Assembly (NCBI GenBank): GCA_947176065.1
Contig: CAMWPB010000001.1
Span: forward strand, 62,001-126,000
Direction: 5' to 3'
DNA from: an uncultured Lachnospiraceae bacterium
GTDB lineage: Bacteria > Bacillota > Clostridia > Lachnospirales > Lachnospiraceae
Length of the DNA: 64,000 bases
Part shown: positions 33,631 through 41,492 of the stretch, in pieces
How the letters are laid out: each line of letters starts with the position of its first letter
How positions within the stretch are numbered: the first letter of the stretch is position 1
Notes under the pieces: generated by a model
The model's input: only the letters and a program-made list of their open reading frames with translations
Databases searched by the model: none
What the model was told of the DNA's origin: nothing
Made by a program: the position numbers and the translations under genes

Positions 33631-33747
33631 CATAATCAACGCAGACGCGCTTTCGCTCCGCTCCAAACGTAACGGTACTAAGCTCGAAAGAACCTCGCTA
33701 AGTACCAACGTTTTCCAAGGGTCTGCTTATGATTATCCTATTTGTAC
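33621..33747 (+). repeat. Family A structured palindromic element, copy 2
   Basis: Outer arms GTACAAATAGCATAATCA (33621-33638) and its complement at 33730-33747 match in 17 of 18 positions. Inside, GCAGAC (33641-33646) pairs with GTCTGC (33721-33726), AAACGT pairs with ACGTTT, GGTACT with AGTACC, and AGC with GCT around a loop ending AACCTC. The left arm contains the stop codon of the formyltransferase. It separates that gene from the acyl carrier protein gene. See the copies at 32575 and 42657. Confidence 0.85.
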
Positions 33748-33786
33748 ACTTAACATATATTCGATTAACAGGAAAGGACATCAGCT

Positions 33787-34017
33787 ATGGAAGAAAAGGT
33801 TTTGGAAATACTGGAGGAATATTGTGAGGAAGCTCTCGACTACACGGGCGACAATATGATGGAGGAGGGCGTGATCGATTCCTTCACGGTGATTAATATT
33901 GTGAGTGAGCTGGAGGACGCCTTCGATATCGAAATTGACGCCAAGTATGTGGTGGCGGAGAATTTCAGGAACAAGGAGGCGGTCATAGAGCTGGTGGCAC
34001 GCCTGCTGGAAGAGTGA
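33787..34017 (+). CDS. Acyl/aminoacyl carrier protein (DltC-like)
   Basis: A 76-residue acidic four-helix carrier. The phosphopantetheine attachment serine is Ser32 in GVIDSFTVINIV. Further helices contain LEDAFDIEIDAKYV and NFRNKEAVIELVARLL. It should carry the residue activated by the DltA-like ligase and present it to the MBOAT at the membrane. CAGGAAAGG upstream of the ATG supports the start. The MBOAT gene follows 19 bases later. Separation from its ligase by a formyltransferase and two palindromic elements is unlike a standard dltA-dltC arrangement. Confidence 0.9.
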   Translation: MEEKVLEILEEYCEEALDYTGDNMMEEGVIDSFTVINIVSELEDAFDIEIDAKYVVAENFRNKEAVIELVARLLEE

Positions 34018-34036
34018 GAAACTTAGGAGTTCTAAT

Positions 34037-35617
34037 ATGCAGTTTATATCGAGCAGTTTCGTGATACTGTGGGTGATTACCTTTGCCCTCTACTATCTGG
34101 CGCCGGGAAAGCGCCAGTGGATGATTCTGGCCGTGATGAGCGGCCTGTTTTACGTGGCAGGTACGGGCGGAATTCCGATTGGGATTCTTTTGACGGGGGC
34201 GGGCGCCTACGGCTGCGGCATTTATCTGGCGCATAGTCTGGAGGCGCAGAAAAAGGCACTTTCGGATATTGCGGATAAGGAGCGGAAAAAGACGGTGAAG
34301 CAGGGATTTGAGAGGCGCAGAAGACGCGTTCAAATCCTTTATTTTGTGTGGAGCCTTGGCATTCTGCTCTGCACGAAATACATGGTTGTGATACTGCCCT
34401 TTTTACAGAAGCTGGGGCTGACCACACCCGGAAGCGACGCCTTTTTTGCCCGTGTGGTGATGCCTTTGGGGATATCCTTTTATACGTTGACGGCCATCGG
34501 CTATGTGGTGGATGTGGGACGGGAACAATGCAGGGCGCAGGAAAATCCCGTCAGACTTTTTCTGTTTCTGGCCTATTTCCCGGCCATTACACAGGGACCC
34601 TTTAACCGTTATGCGAAATTGCAGGAAGAATTTGAGCGGGAGCATGTCTTTGATTATGAGCGGATGCTTTTCGGCGTGCAGCGGTTTGTCTGGGGCGCGT
34701 TTAAAAAGCTGGTGATTGCGGACAGGATCAATCTCTTTGTTGGAAATGTGTTCGGGGGCGCGGAAGACGGACTGCCGGGCAGCATTTACGCGCTGGCGGT
34801 GGTTCTCTATATGCTGCAGCTTTACGCGGATTTTTCGGGATATATGGATATGGTGCTGGGAATCAGCGAAACTTTCGACATATCCCTTGCTGAGAACTTC
34901 AAAAGACCATATTTTTCCAAGTCCGTGGCGGAATTTTGGCGCAGATGGCACATCACGCTGGGGATGTGGTTTAAGGATTATGTGATGTTTTCTTTTGTCA
35001 TGTCCGGGACGGGGCGGAAAATCGGTAAGGCGTCGAAGAAAAGATGGCCAAAGATGGGAAAGCATGTGACCGGCGTGATCGGAACCATGCTTGTCTGGCT
35101 GCTGACGGGTATGTGGCACGGCAGAACGGTGAGTTATATACTCTGGGGCGTTTATTATGGTGTTATTATGTGCGTTTCTCTCGTGTTGGAACCGCAATAC
35201 GGTGTATGGAAGAAGAAACTTCATATAAAAGAAGGAAAAATTTATGGATTCTTTACCATGGCCAGAACGTGGGCGATTGTGTTTGTGGCGGATGTACTGA
35301 TCCGCTCCGGGAGTCTCTCTCAGGCGGGTGAGATTTACCGGGCGCTGCTTACGGATTTCCGCATGAAAGAGGGAATTTTGAGCGTGACATCTTACGGGCT
35401 TAGTAAGTATGGGTTTTTGCTGCTGGCGGCGGTCTGTCTGCTGTGGCTTGCGGTTTCGATATGGGAGGAGCGGGGGAAGGATGTGCGGCGCATGCTTGCC
35501 GGCTGCCCGATGCCCCTCAGATGGTGCTGTTATTACGGTGTGGCGCTGCTTTTGCTGATTACGGGGATTTATGGCGGCAGTTACGATACGGCGGCATTTT
35601 TATACCAAAGCTTTTAA
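34037..35617 (+). CDS. MBOAT family membrane acyltransferase (DltB/AlgI-like)
   Basis: 526 residues with about ten membrane segments. Family landmarks are GISFYTLTAIGYVVDV, FPAITQGPFNRY, LYADFSGYMDMVLG, EFWRRWHITLGMWFKDYV (His305) and LTGMWHGRTVSYILWG with the catalytic His361. DltB/AlgI-like proteins move an acyl group from a cytoplasmic carrier through the membrane to a glycan on the outside. It is next to the carrier protein and shares its operon. AlgI-type acetylation is the alternative, but the neighbouring ligase and carrier favour the Dlt-like role. A palindromic element (family B) begins immediately after the stop. Confidence 0.9.
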   Translation: MQFISSSFVILWVITFALYYLAPGKRQWMILAVMSGLFYVAGTGGIPIGILLTGAGAYGCGIYLAHSLEAQKKALSDIADKERKKTVKQGFERRRRRVQILYFVWSLGILLCTKYMVVILPFLQKLGLTTPGSDAFFARVVMPLGISFYTLTAIGYVVDVGREQCRAQENPVRLFLFLAYFPAITQGPFNRYAKLQEEFEREHVFDYERMLFGVQRFVWGAFKKLVIADRINLFVGNVFGGAEDGLPGSIYALAVVLYMLQLYADFSGYMDMVLGISETFDISLAENFKRPYFSKSVAEFWRRWHITLGMWFKDYVMFSFVMSGTGRKIGKASKKRWPKMGKHVTGVIGTMLVWLLTGMWHGRTVSYILWGVYYGVIMCVSLVLEPQYGVWKKKLHIKEGKIYGFFTMARTWAIVFVADVLIRSGSLSQAGEIYRALLTDFRMKEGILSVTSYGLSKYGFLLLAAVCLLWLAVSIWEERGKDVRRMLAGCPMPLRWCCYYGVALLLLITGIYGGSYDTAAFLYQSF

Positions 35618-35618
35618 C

Positions 35619-35793
35619 AACAGTTCAGCCAGACCGAATCTGCAAGACAAATCATGCTTGCATGAATTTGACGGGCAGATGATGGTCTGAGGGAGCGCCC
35701 GCATAATGAGCCGATTGAGCTATGCTCAATCTGAGCTTGTGAAACAGCGAAAAGCGCTGTAAGCGCGATTTTGCGAATGGGCGTGTGCTGAAC
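35619..35793 (+). repeat. Family B palindromic element, copy 1, with 91-base insertion
   Basis: GTTCAGC (35623-35629) and GCTGAAC (35787-35793) are the terminal arms, with the shared opening AACAGTTCAGCCAGACCGAA and an inner hairpin AAATCATG/CATGAATTT. Compared with copy 2, 91 bases (35686-35776) are inserted, flanked by a direct ATGG repeat. The insert holds two hairpins of its own, GATTGAGC/GCTCAATC and ACAGCG/CGCTGT. The right end lies directly before the ribosome binding site of the next gene. Confidence 0.75.
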
Positions 35794-35808
35794 GGAGGGA
35801 GTAACAGA

Positions 35809-37293
35809 GTGAGTGGAAAAAGGACTGCGGATATTATACTTTCGATAGCGTGTGTTATTTTAATATTGGTTACGATCGTCGTTTTCGCGGCGGGGGCCGG
35901 TTATACGGTGCTCAGCGGGGATGACTTTACCCACGGCGTGAGAGTGGGGGCGTTTCATGTTTCGCTGCCGCAGTATTTTGCGGCGTCTCTTCTGTATGTA
36001 AAGGATTTGTACATGGACTGGCAGGGAACCTGGTTTTCCATGTTTTTGCAGGCGTTTCTCTCACCGATCAATAATTTTGGCCTGCCCCAGCTTCGGGCGG
36101 TGATGGTGGGGAACGCGCTGCTGTTTCTCGTTTCGCTGGCAGCTCTTTTGTGGGAGGGGCTTTCCTTTTTTCAACCGGAAGGTACTTGCGACAGGGAAAC
36201 GGCAGGCGGGGGCAGGAGCTTTATGTCCCTGCGGTTTGTGATACTTACGCTGTTCTTTCTGACTGTGCTGAATGCGGACGTCTATGCGGAGATTTATTTT
36301 TGGTTTTCCGGGGCGGTGGCGTACAGTATGCCTTTTTCTCTTTTGCTCATTGCATTGCTGTTGTTACTCCTTATGAATAAAGAAAAGAGAAGTCCCCGCG
36401 GGAAAAAAGCCTGTGCGGGAATCGCGGCGGTTCTTTTCTTTCTCTCATCAGGCGGTTCGCTGGCGGTGGCGGGCGTGGGATGTTATATGGCGCTGGTGCT
36501 GACGGCTGTTTTTTTTCTCTCTACGGGGAAGGTGTCCCGGTATAATCTGGCGGTTTTTGCGGCAGGCTTTGCCGGTGCGCTGATCAATGTGGCCGCACCC
36601 GGTAATTTTTCCAGACATGACGGGACGGCGGGAGCGGGTCTGCATTTCGGACAGGCCATGGTCTATACTGTGCGTATGTTTGTGGAGGAGTCGGGCAGAC
36701 TGTTTCGGACGACTATGTTTGGACTGGTATTCCTGCTGATGATTGCGGCAGGTGTGTATTTGTCGGGAAGATGCCGGATTGCTTTCCGGGAGTACGGCGT
36801 TGCCACGGCGCTTGCGCTTTTGGCAGGGCTTGTGGCCTATTTTCCTGTGGCTCTTGGCTATGGCGGGTATTACGTTCCAAACAGGTGTTATTTTATAATA
36901 GACACGGCCATGGTCATATCGCTGTTAAATCTGGCGTTGTTTCTGGGCGTCTGCGGTCACAGGCTTTGCGGTCTGCCGTCAGACGGGCGCACGGCTGCGG
37001 TTTTACTCTATATCTGTCTGGCGGCTTTGATTGTCACGCCGCTGTCCGTGGAGGAGCTGCCGCTGTATCGGGTGGCGCGCTATGTGCACAACGGAAGTTA
37101 CAGGGAGTATTATGAAAAATGTGCCGCAATTTACGATTATCTGGAGACATGCCCGGAGGAGGATGTGGTGCTGGAAATGCCGGAGTATATCGAGGATTTT
37201 GAGTGCTTTTATATTGACGAGGATGAAAATGGCTGGGTGAATCAGGGGATCGCCGCATATTACGGGAAGCGGTCAGTGCGGCGGGAGCAGTAG
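35809..37293 (+). CDS. DUF6056-like polytopic membrane protein
   Basis: 494 residues with about eleven membrane segments. The first extracytoplasmic loop has LSGDDFTHG, then MDWQGTWFSMFLQAFLSP; a later loop has YFWFSGAVAYSMP and INVAAPGNFSRHD. The paralogue at 50193-51713 shares the DD, DWQGT, YNGS/FSG and APGN elements. These fit the family I know as DUF6056, which occurs in surface-glycan loci and may be GT-C-like. The start is a GTG at 35809, nine bases after GGAGGG. That site touches the right arm of the palindromic element just upstream. Confidence 0.72.
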   Translation: MSGKRTADIILSIACVILILVTIVVFAAGAGYTVLSGDDFTHGVRVGAFHVSLPQYFAASLLYVKDLYMDWQGTWFSMFLQAFLSPINNFGLPQLRAVMVGNALLFLVSLAALLWEGLSFFQPEGTCDRETAGGGRSFMSLRFVILTLFFLTVLNADVYAEIYFWFSGAVAYSMPFSLLLIALLLLLLMNKEKRSPRGKKACAGIAAVLFFLSSGGSLAVAGVGCYMALVLTAVFFLSTGKVSRYNLAVFAAGFAGALINVAAPGNFSRHDGTAGAGLHFGQAMVYTVRMFVEESGRLFRTTMFGLVFLLMIAAGVYLSGRCRIAFREYGVATALALLAGLVAYFPVALGYGGYYVPNRCYFIIDTAMVISLLNLALFLGVCGHRLCGLPSDGRTAAVLLYICLAALIVTPLSVEELPLYRVARYVHNGSYREYYEKCAAIYDYLETCPEEDVVLEMPEYIEDFECFYIDEDENGWVNQGIAAYYGKRSVRREQ

Positions 37294-37396
37294 CGGTTTT
37301 TGGCAAAGTGTGGTAAACTTATTACAATTCAAATATATGCTGGGTTTTGTATTCATTTACGGGTAGAGGCTGGAAGGCCCGGGAGCGGAGGGAACT

Positions 37397-38179
37397 ATGT
37401 TTTCATTTGACGATTACAGGGAAATGATCAGGATTATAAAGTCTACAGGCCGTCAGTGCGGCTACGCGGAGGCGTTAAAGCGGGACTCTTTCATTATTAT
37501 GCGCCATGATGTGGAGTACAGTGTGGAGCGGGCGTGGCAGCTTGCAAAAGTGGAGCAGAGCATGGATTTTACATCCACCTTCTTTTTCCAGTGGACAAAC
37601 AATTCCTACAATATTCTTTCCCGGAAGAATATGGATATCATAAAGGATATGCACGAGAGAGGACAGCAGATCGGTCTCCACTTTGCCTTAAACGGCATGA
37701 CGGATATGGAGCAGATCAGAAAGCGCATCCGCATGGAAATTGATATTTTAAGCGAGATGTTCGGCTTTGCCATCACGGAATTTTCCGTGCACAGGCCCTC
37801 CAACGACGTGCTCAGGGAGAATATCAAGCTCGACGGTCTGCTCAATGCGTATCAGGACGAGTTTTTTACCTATGCAGATAAAATAACGGATGATACGAAA
37901 CTGGCTGTAAAATATATGTCGGACGCCAACCACATCTGGCGCTACGGGTATCCCGATGAGGCGAATATTACGGGTTACGACAAGGTACAGATTTTGACGC
38001 ACCCTTTTGCGTGGTGTAAAGAGGGCTATGATAATTTCAACAATTACCGGGCGCTTATGCAGGAGAAATATGAGGAGCTGGTGGAATCCGTGGACAATGA
38101 ATGCAAGGATTTCGGGGAATATAAAGAATACTTTCTTAACAGTTCAGCCAGACTGAATCTGACAGACAAACCATGCTAG
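37397..38179 (+). CDS. NodB-like polysaccharide deacetylase-family protein (WbmS-like)
   Basis: 260 residues. MRHDVEYSVERA near residue 35 supplies the metal-binding His-Asp of a NodB-fold carbohydrate esterase. GLHFALNG near 95 and QILTHPFAWC near 200 resemble other fold motifs. WbmS-like relatives in O-antigen loci are thought to act on glycan precursors. Its natural end is altered: the last 13 residues, NSSARLNLTDKPC, are encoded by the family B palindromic element at 38138-38220, and the TAG lies in that element's hairpin. The same NSSAR tail ends the unrelated protein at 51772-52584. Cytoplasmic, since there is no signal peptide. Confidence 0.75.
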   Translation: MFSFDDYREMIRIIKSTGRQCGYAEALKRDSFIIMRHDVEYSVERAWQLAKVEQSMDFTSTFFFQWTNNSYNILSRKNMDIIKDMHERGQQIGLHFALNGMTDMEQIRKRIRMEIDILSEMFGFAITEFSVHRPSNDVLRENIKLDGLLNAYQDEFFTYADKITDDTKLAVKYMSDANHIWRYGYPDEANITGYDKVQILTHPFAWCKEGYDNFNNYRALMQEKYEELVESVDNECKDFGEYKEYFLNSSARLNLTDKPC

Positions 38180-38220
38180 CATGGGTTTGGCGGGAAGATG
38201 ATGGGCGTGTGCTGAACTGT
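38138..38220 (+). repeat. Family B palindromic element, copy 2
   Basis: ACAGTTCAGC (38139-38148) and GCTGAACTGT (38211-38220) are perfect 10-base terminal arms. An inner hairpin pairs AAACCATGC (38168-38176) with GCATGGGTTT (one bulged G). The left half is translated as the C-terminal tail of the deacetylase-like protein. The right end is directly followed by GGAAGGAG, the ribosome binding site of the next gene. This is the uninterrupted form of copy 1. Confidence 0.82.
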
Positions 38221-38234
38221 GGAAGGAGAAAACC

Positions 38235-40142
38235 ATGTGCGGAATATGCGGGTATATAAGAAAACGGGAGGTCACGCCTGAGCAGTTAAAGCGAATGAAT
38301 GATACGATGTATCACAGAGGCCCCGACGACAGCGGGGAGGAGCGCTATGAGATGGCCGGAGGCTACTTTGTGGGGCTTGCGCAGAGGAGGCTTTCCATTC
38401 TTGACCTTTCGGCCTTGGGACATCAGCCCATGCACTCGGCGGATGAGCGTGTCATTGTGGTTTACAATGGGGAAATTTATAATTTCAGAGAATTGAGAGA
38501 AGAACTGGCGGACTATCCCTTCCGGTCGGACTGCGATACGGAAGTTATCATAGCCGCCTATTTAAAATGGGGCGTTTCCTGTGTAAACCGGTTTAACGGG
38601 ATGTTCGCCATCGCCCTTTTCGACCGGGAAGAGGAGGCGGTTTACCTGATCCGCGACCGCATCGGCAAGAAGCCTCTATATTACTGGTATGAGCGGGAGG
38701 AGCTTGTGTTTGCGTCGGAGTTAAAGCCGATTATTGCATGCCCGGATTTTCAGGCAGAGATTGACAGGGGCGTGCTCTCACGCTATCTCTATCAGCAGTA
38801 TATCAATGCGCCTGAAAGCGTCTATGAGAATGTTTATAAGCTGGCGCCGGGCGCGGTGCTCAGGTTTCAGGGCGGACAGATCAGCACATGGAATTACTGG
38901 AGCGTGAAGGAGGCTTACGCAGGGGCGTCGAAACAGCCCGTAAAAAGCTATGAGGAGGCGAAGGAGCAGTTGAAGACGCTTTTGCGGCGCGCTGTGTCGC
39001 TTCGCATGATTGCGGATGTGCCGCTAGGGACATTCTTAAGCGGCGGGTATGACTCCTCTCTGGTGACGGCGATGGCGCAGGCGCATTCCAGTGAGCCTGT
39101 TAAGACCTTTTCTATCGGGTTTTATGAGGAAAACTATAACGAGGCGCCCTATGCCAGGGCGGTGGCGGACTATCTGGGAACGGACCACACAGAGCTGATG
39201 ATCGGTGAGGCGGACATGCTGCAGATGGTGGAGAGCATTCCGAAGTACTATGATGAACCCTTTGCCGATCCGTCCCAGATCCCGACGATGTTAGTCTGTA
39301 AACTTGCAAAAGAGCAGGTGACAGTGGCCCTGTCAGGCGACGGCGGGGATGAGTTTTACTGCGGTTATCATATCTATGAGAAAGTGGCACAGGCGCAGAG
39401 ACTGGACGCGCTGGGCAGCATGGTTCATGGGCTGTGCGGCCTGCCGGGCGTAAGGAGGCTTTTCCCGGAAGAAAAACTGCCCTTTAAGGTGCGCGTGATC
39501 GCCGGAAACAGGAGCCGGGAGACAAAGACGCAGTTCGGTGCGGGAAATTATCCCGGGATGGCACGGGACATGGTGGGCATGCTGCCCTCAGGGAAACGCG
39601 TATTGCCGGTGCATTATCCCGTGGAGAGCACTTATTCTGTCAGGGACTGGCAGATCTGCAGGATGCTTCTGGATATGGACACTTATCTGCCGGGGGATAT
39701 TCTCTGCAAAATGGACCGCGCATCCATGAAGTATTCGCTGGAGGCGAGATGCCCGATTCTTGACCCGGATGTGATGGATTTTTCCTATCGGATTCCCCAT
39801 TCCTATAAATATGCGGCGGGGGACAAAAAACATATTTTAAAGGAAATTGCCTACGACTATATGCCGAGGGAGCTGCTGGAGCGTCCGAAGAAAGGATTTG
39901 GTGTGCCGCTTGACCAGTGGCTCAGAGGACCACTGAGAGAACAACTGTTATGTTACACGGAATATAACTTCCTGAAACGTCAAAATTTATTCGATGAAAC
40001 GTATGTGTCGAGGATGGTGAAAAGCTACCTTGAGACAGGAGACAGGGGGCGCGGGACGGGAGAAAATTACTCTGGGCTGATTTGGGCTTTCTTTGTCTTT
40101 CAGCAGTGGTATGCGTGCTTTCACGAAAATAGTAACAAGTGA
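38235..40142 (+). CDS. asnB: Glutamine-dependent amidotransferase, asparagine-synthase type (AsnB/WbpS-like)
   Basis: 635 residues. The N-terminal glutaminase begins MCGICGYIRK with nucleophile Cys2, and contains YHRGPDDSG and YNGEIYNF. The C-terminal synthetase domain has the pyrophosphate loop FLSGGYDSSLVTA near residue 268 and GDGGDEFYCGY. Members in glycan loci, such as WbpS, amidate uronic acids; UDP-GalNAcA is made here by the wbpO/wbpP pair, so a GalNAcA amide is plausible. True asparagine synthesis is the alternative. GGAAGGAG precedes the ATG. It shares the locus with a second AsnB-type gene at 42844. Confidence 0.88.
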   Translation: MCGICGYIRKREVTPEQLKRMNDTMYHRGPDDSGEERYEMAGGYFVGLAQRRLSILDLSALGHQPMHSADERVIVVYNGEIYNFRELREELADYPFRSDCDTEVIIAAYLKWGVSCVNRFNGMFAIALFDREEEAVYLIRDRIGKKPLYYWYEREELVFASELKPIIACPDFQAEIDRGVLSRYLYQQYINAPESVYENVYKLAPGAVLRFQGGQISTWNYWSVKEAYAGASKQPVKSYEEAKEQLKTLLRRAVSLRMIADVPLGTFLSGGYDSSLVTAMAQAHSSEPVKTFSIGFYEENYNEAPYARAVADYLGTDHTELMIGEADMLQMVESIPKYYDEPFADPSQIPTMLVCKLAKEQVTVALSGDGGDEFYCGYHIYEKVAQAQRLDALGSMVHGLCGLPGVRRLFPEEKLPFKVRVIAGNRSRETKTQFGAGNYPGMARDMVGMLPSGKRVLPVHYPVESTYSVRDWQICRMLLDMDTYLPGDILCKMDRASMKYSLEARCPILDPDVMDFSYRIPHSYKYAAGDKKHILKEIAYDYMPRELLERPKKGFGVPLDQWLRGPLREQLLCYTEYNFLKRQNLFDETYVSRMVKSYLETGDRGRGTGENYSGLIWAFFVFQQWYACFHENSNK

Positions 40143-40323
40143 AATCTTAAAAAATGAAAGGATTGCGAATGTTATCCAGATGAAAATGGAAAAGAATTTT
40201 CAGAAAATAAAGTGAATTATCAATAGTTTTAAATGGGAGAAACTAAAAGAGAATTTAATTAAAAATGCAATTTCTGCTGATTTTGGTCGAAAAATGCAGG
40301 AAAACCATTCGAAACAGGTGTAA
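40143..40323 (+). pseudogene. AT-rich remnant, perhaps the C-terminal end of a lost glycosyltransferase
   Basis: One frame reads on from the asnB stop with a single internal TGA (40213-40215) and ends TAA at 40321-40323. The pieces ILKNERIANVIQMKMEKNF and NSFKWEKLKENLIKNA look like the C-terminal helices of GT4 enzymes, which often end in patterns such as ENFSWEKL. There is no start, no domain core and base composition is far more AT-rich than neighbours. I regard it as a decayed remnant, but chance cannot be excluded in so short a stretch. Confidence 0.25.
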
Positions 40324-40356
40324 TTTGTCGAGAAATGAAGGAATTTATGCAAGCCT

Positions 40357-41466
40357 ATGAGCGAAAAGAATGAACGAAAAAAAATAGCCTTCTATATTGG
40401 CTCGCTCCGCAAGGGAGGGGCAGAACGTGTGTTTGTAAATCTGGCCGAGTACTTTCAGACGGAAGGATATCGCGTCGTTATGGTGACACAATATCAGAAG
40501 GAGGAGGAGTACGATCTGCCGGATGGCATTGAAAGAATCCTGTCCGATATCGGAGAAGAAAAAGTGTCCGCAAGCCGGGTAGTTAATTTTCTGAGGAGGC
40601 TCAATAAATTACATGTGATATGGAAAGAGCAGAAGCCGGATCTTGTGCTGTCCTGCATTGGGAAAAATAATTTTATGACGGTGGTCACCACTATGGGGAC
40701 AAAAACGAAGGCTGTGGTGTCGGTAGTGGGGGAGGCCGGGGAGGAATATCCCTCAAGAGCCATGCGCCTGCTGGCGGATATCCTCTTTTCCCGTGCGGCG
40801 GGGATTGTTTTGCAGACGGAGCGGTCCAGAAGCTTCTTTTGCAGGAAGGTGGGGGAGAAAGCCGTAATCCTGCCAAATTCCCTGAATCCCGCCTTTATCA
40901 GACCGAGATATGAGGGCCTGCGGGAAAAGAGAATCGTCTCTGTGGGACGCATGGACGCTAATAAAAATCATGAGATGCAGATTCGCGCGTTTGCGGCTTT
41001 GAAGGACAAATACCCGGATTACACGCTTGTGATCTACGGCGACGGAGAGCTGCATTCTTATTTAGAAGAAACGGCGACAGAGCTTGGAATCGGGGGGCGG
41101 GTTTCCCTTCCCGGCGTGGTGCAGGACGTGGCGGCGCGCATTGGGCAGGCATCGCTGTTTTTGCTGACATCCTATTCGGAAGGTGTCTCCAATGCACTCA
41201 TTGAGGCGCTGGCGCTTGGATTACCCGTAATTGCAACGGATGTGCCGAGCGGCGGTACGGAGGAGCTGGTGAAGGACGGCGTGAACGGTCTGGTGATTCC
41301 GGCGGGAGATCAGGGAGCGTTGGTCCGTGCCATGGACAGGTTTTTGGGGGACACGGATTATGCGGACAGGCTTGGCCGGGAGGCGGCGCGGATTCAGGAA
41401 AGACTTGCGCCGGAGCGTGTCAATCCGCTGTGGAAAGAGTATTTTGAACATATTATTCATAAATAA
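40357..41466 (+). CDS. Family 4 glycosyltransferase
   Basis: 369 residues with GT-B fold. KIAFYIGSLRKGGAERVFVN is the acceptor-side loop. ILPNSLNPAFIRPRYEG leads into RIVSVGRMDANKNHEMQI of the donor domain, and SYSEGVSNALIEALALG carries the EX7E glutamates. Similar to the GT4 at 25613-26737, so the two may transfer the same kind of sugar. The ATG at 40357 has only a distant AAGGA, and the upstream region is a degraded AT-rich stretch, so expression control here may have been rebuilt. Confidence 0.86.
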   Translation: MSEKNERKKIAFYIGSLRKGGAERVFVNLAEYFQTEGYRVVMVTQYQKEEEYDLPDGIERILSDIGEEKVSASRVVNFLRRLNKLHVIWKEQKPDLVLSCIGKNNFMTVVTTMGTKTKAVVSVVGEAGEEYPSRAMRLLADILFSRAAGIVLQTERSRSFFCRKVGEKAVILPNSLNPAFIRPRYEGLREKRIVSVGRMDANKNHEMQIRAFAALKDKYPDYTLVIYGDGELHSYLEETATELGIGGRVSLPGVVQDVAARIGQASLFLLTSYSEGVSNALIEALALGLPVIATDVPSGGTEELVKDGVNGLVIPAGDQGALVRAMDRFLGDTDYADRLGREAARIQERLAPERVNPLWKEYFEHIIHK

Positions 41467-41492
41467 CGGGCGATATAAAAAGGAGAGCTTCT

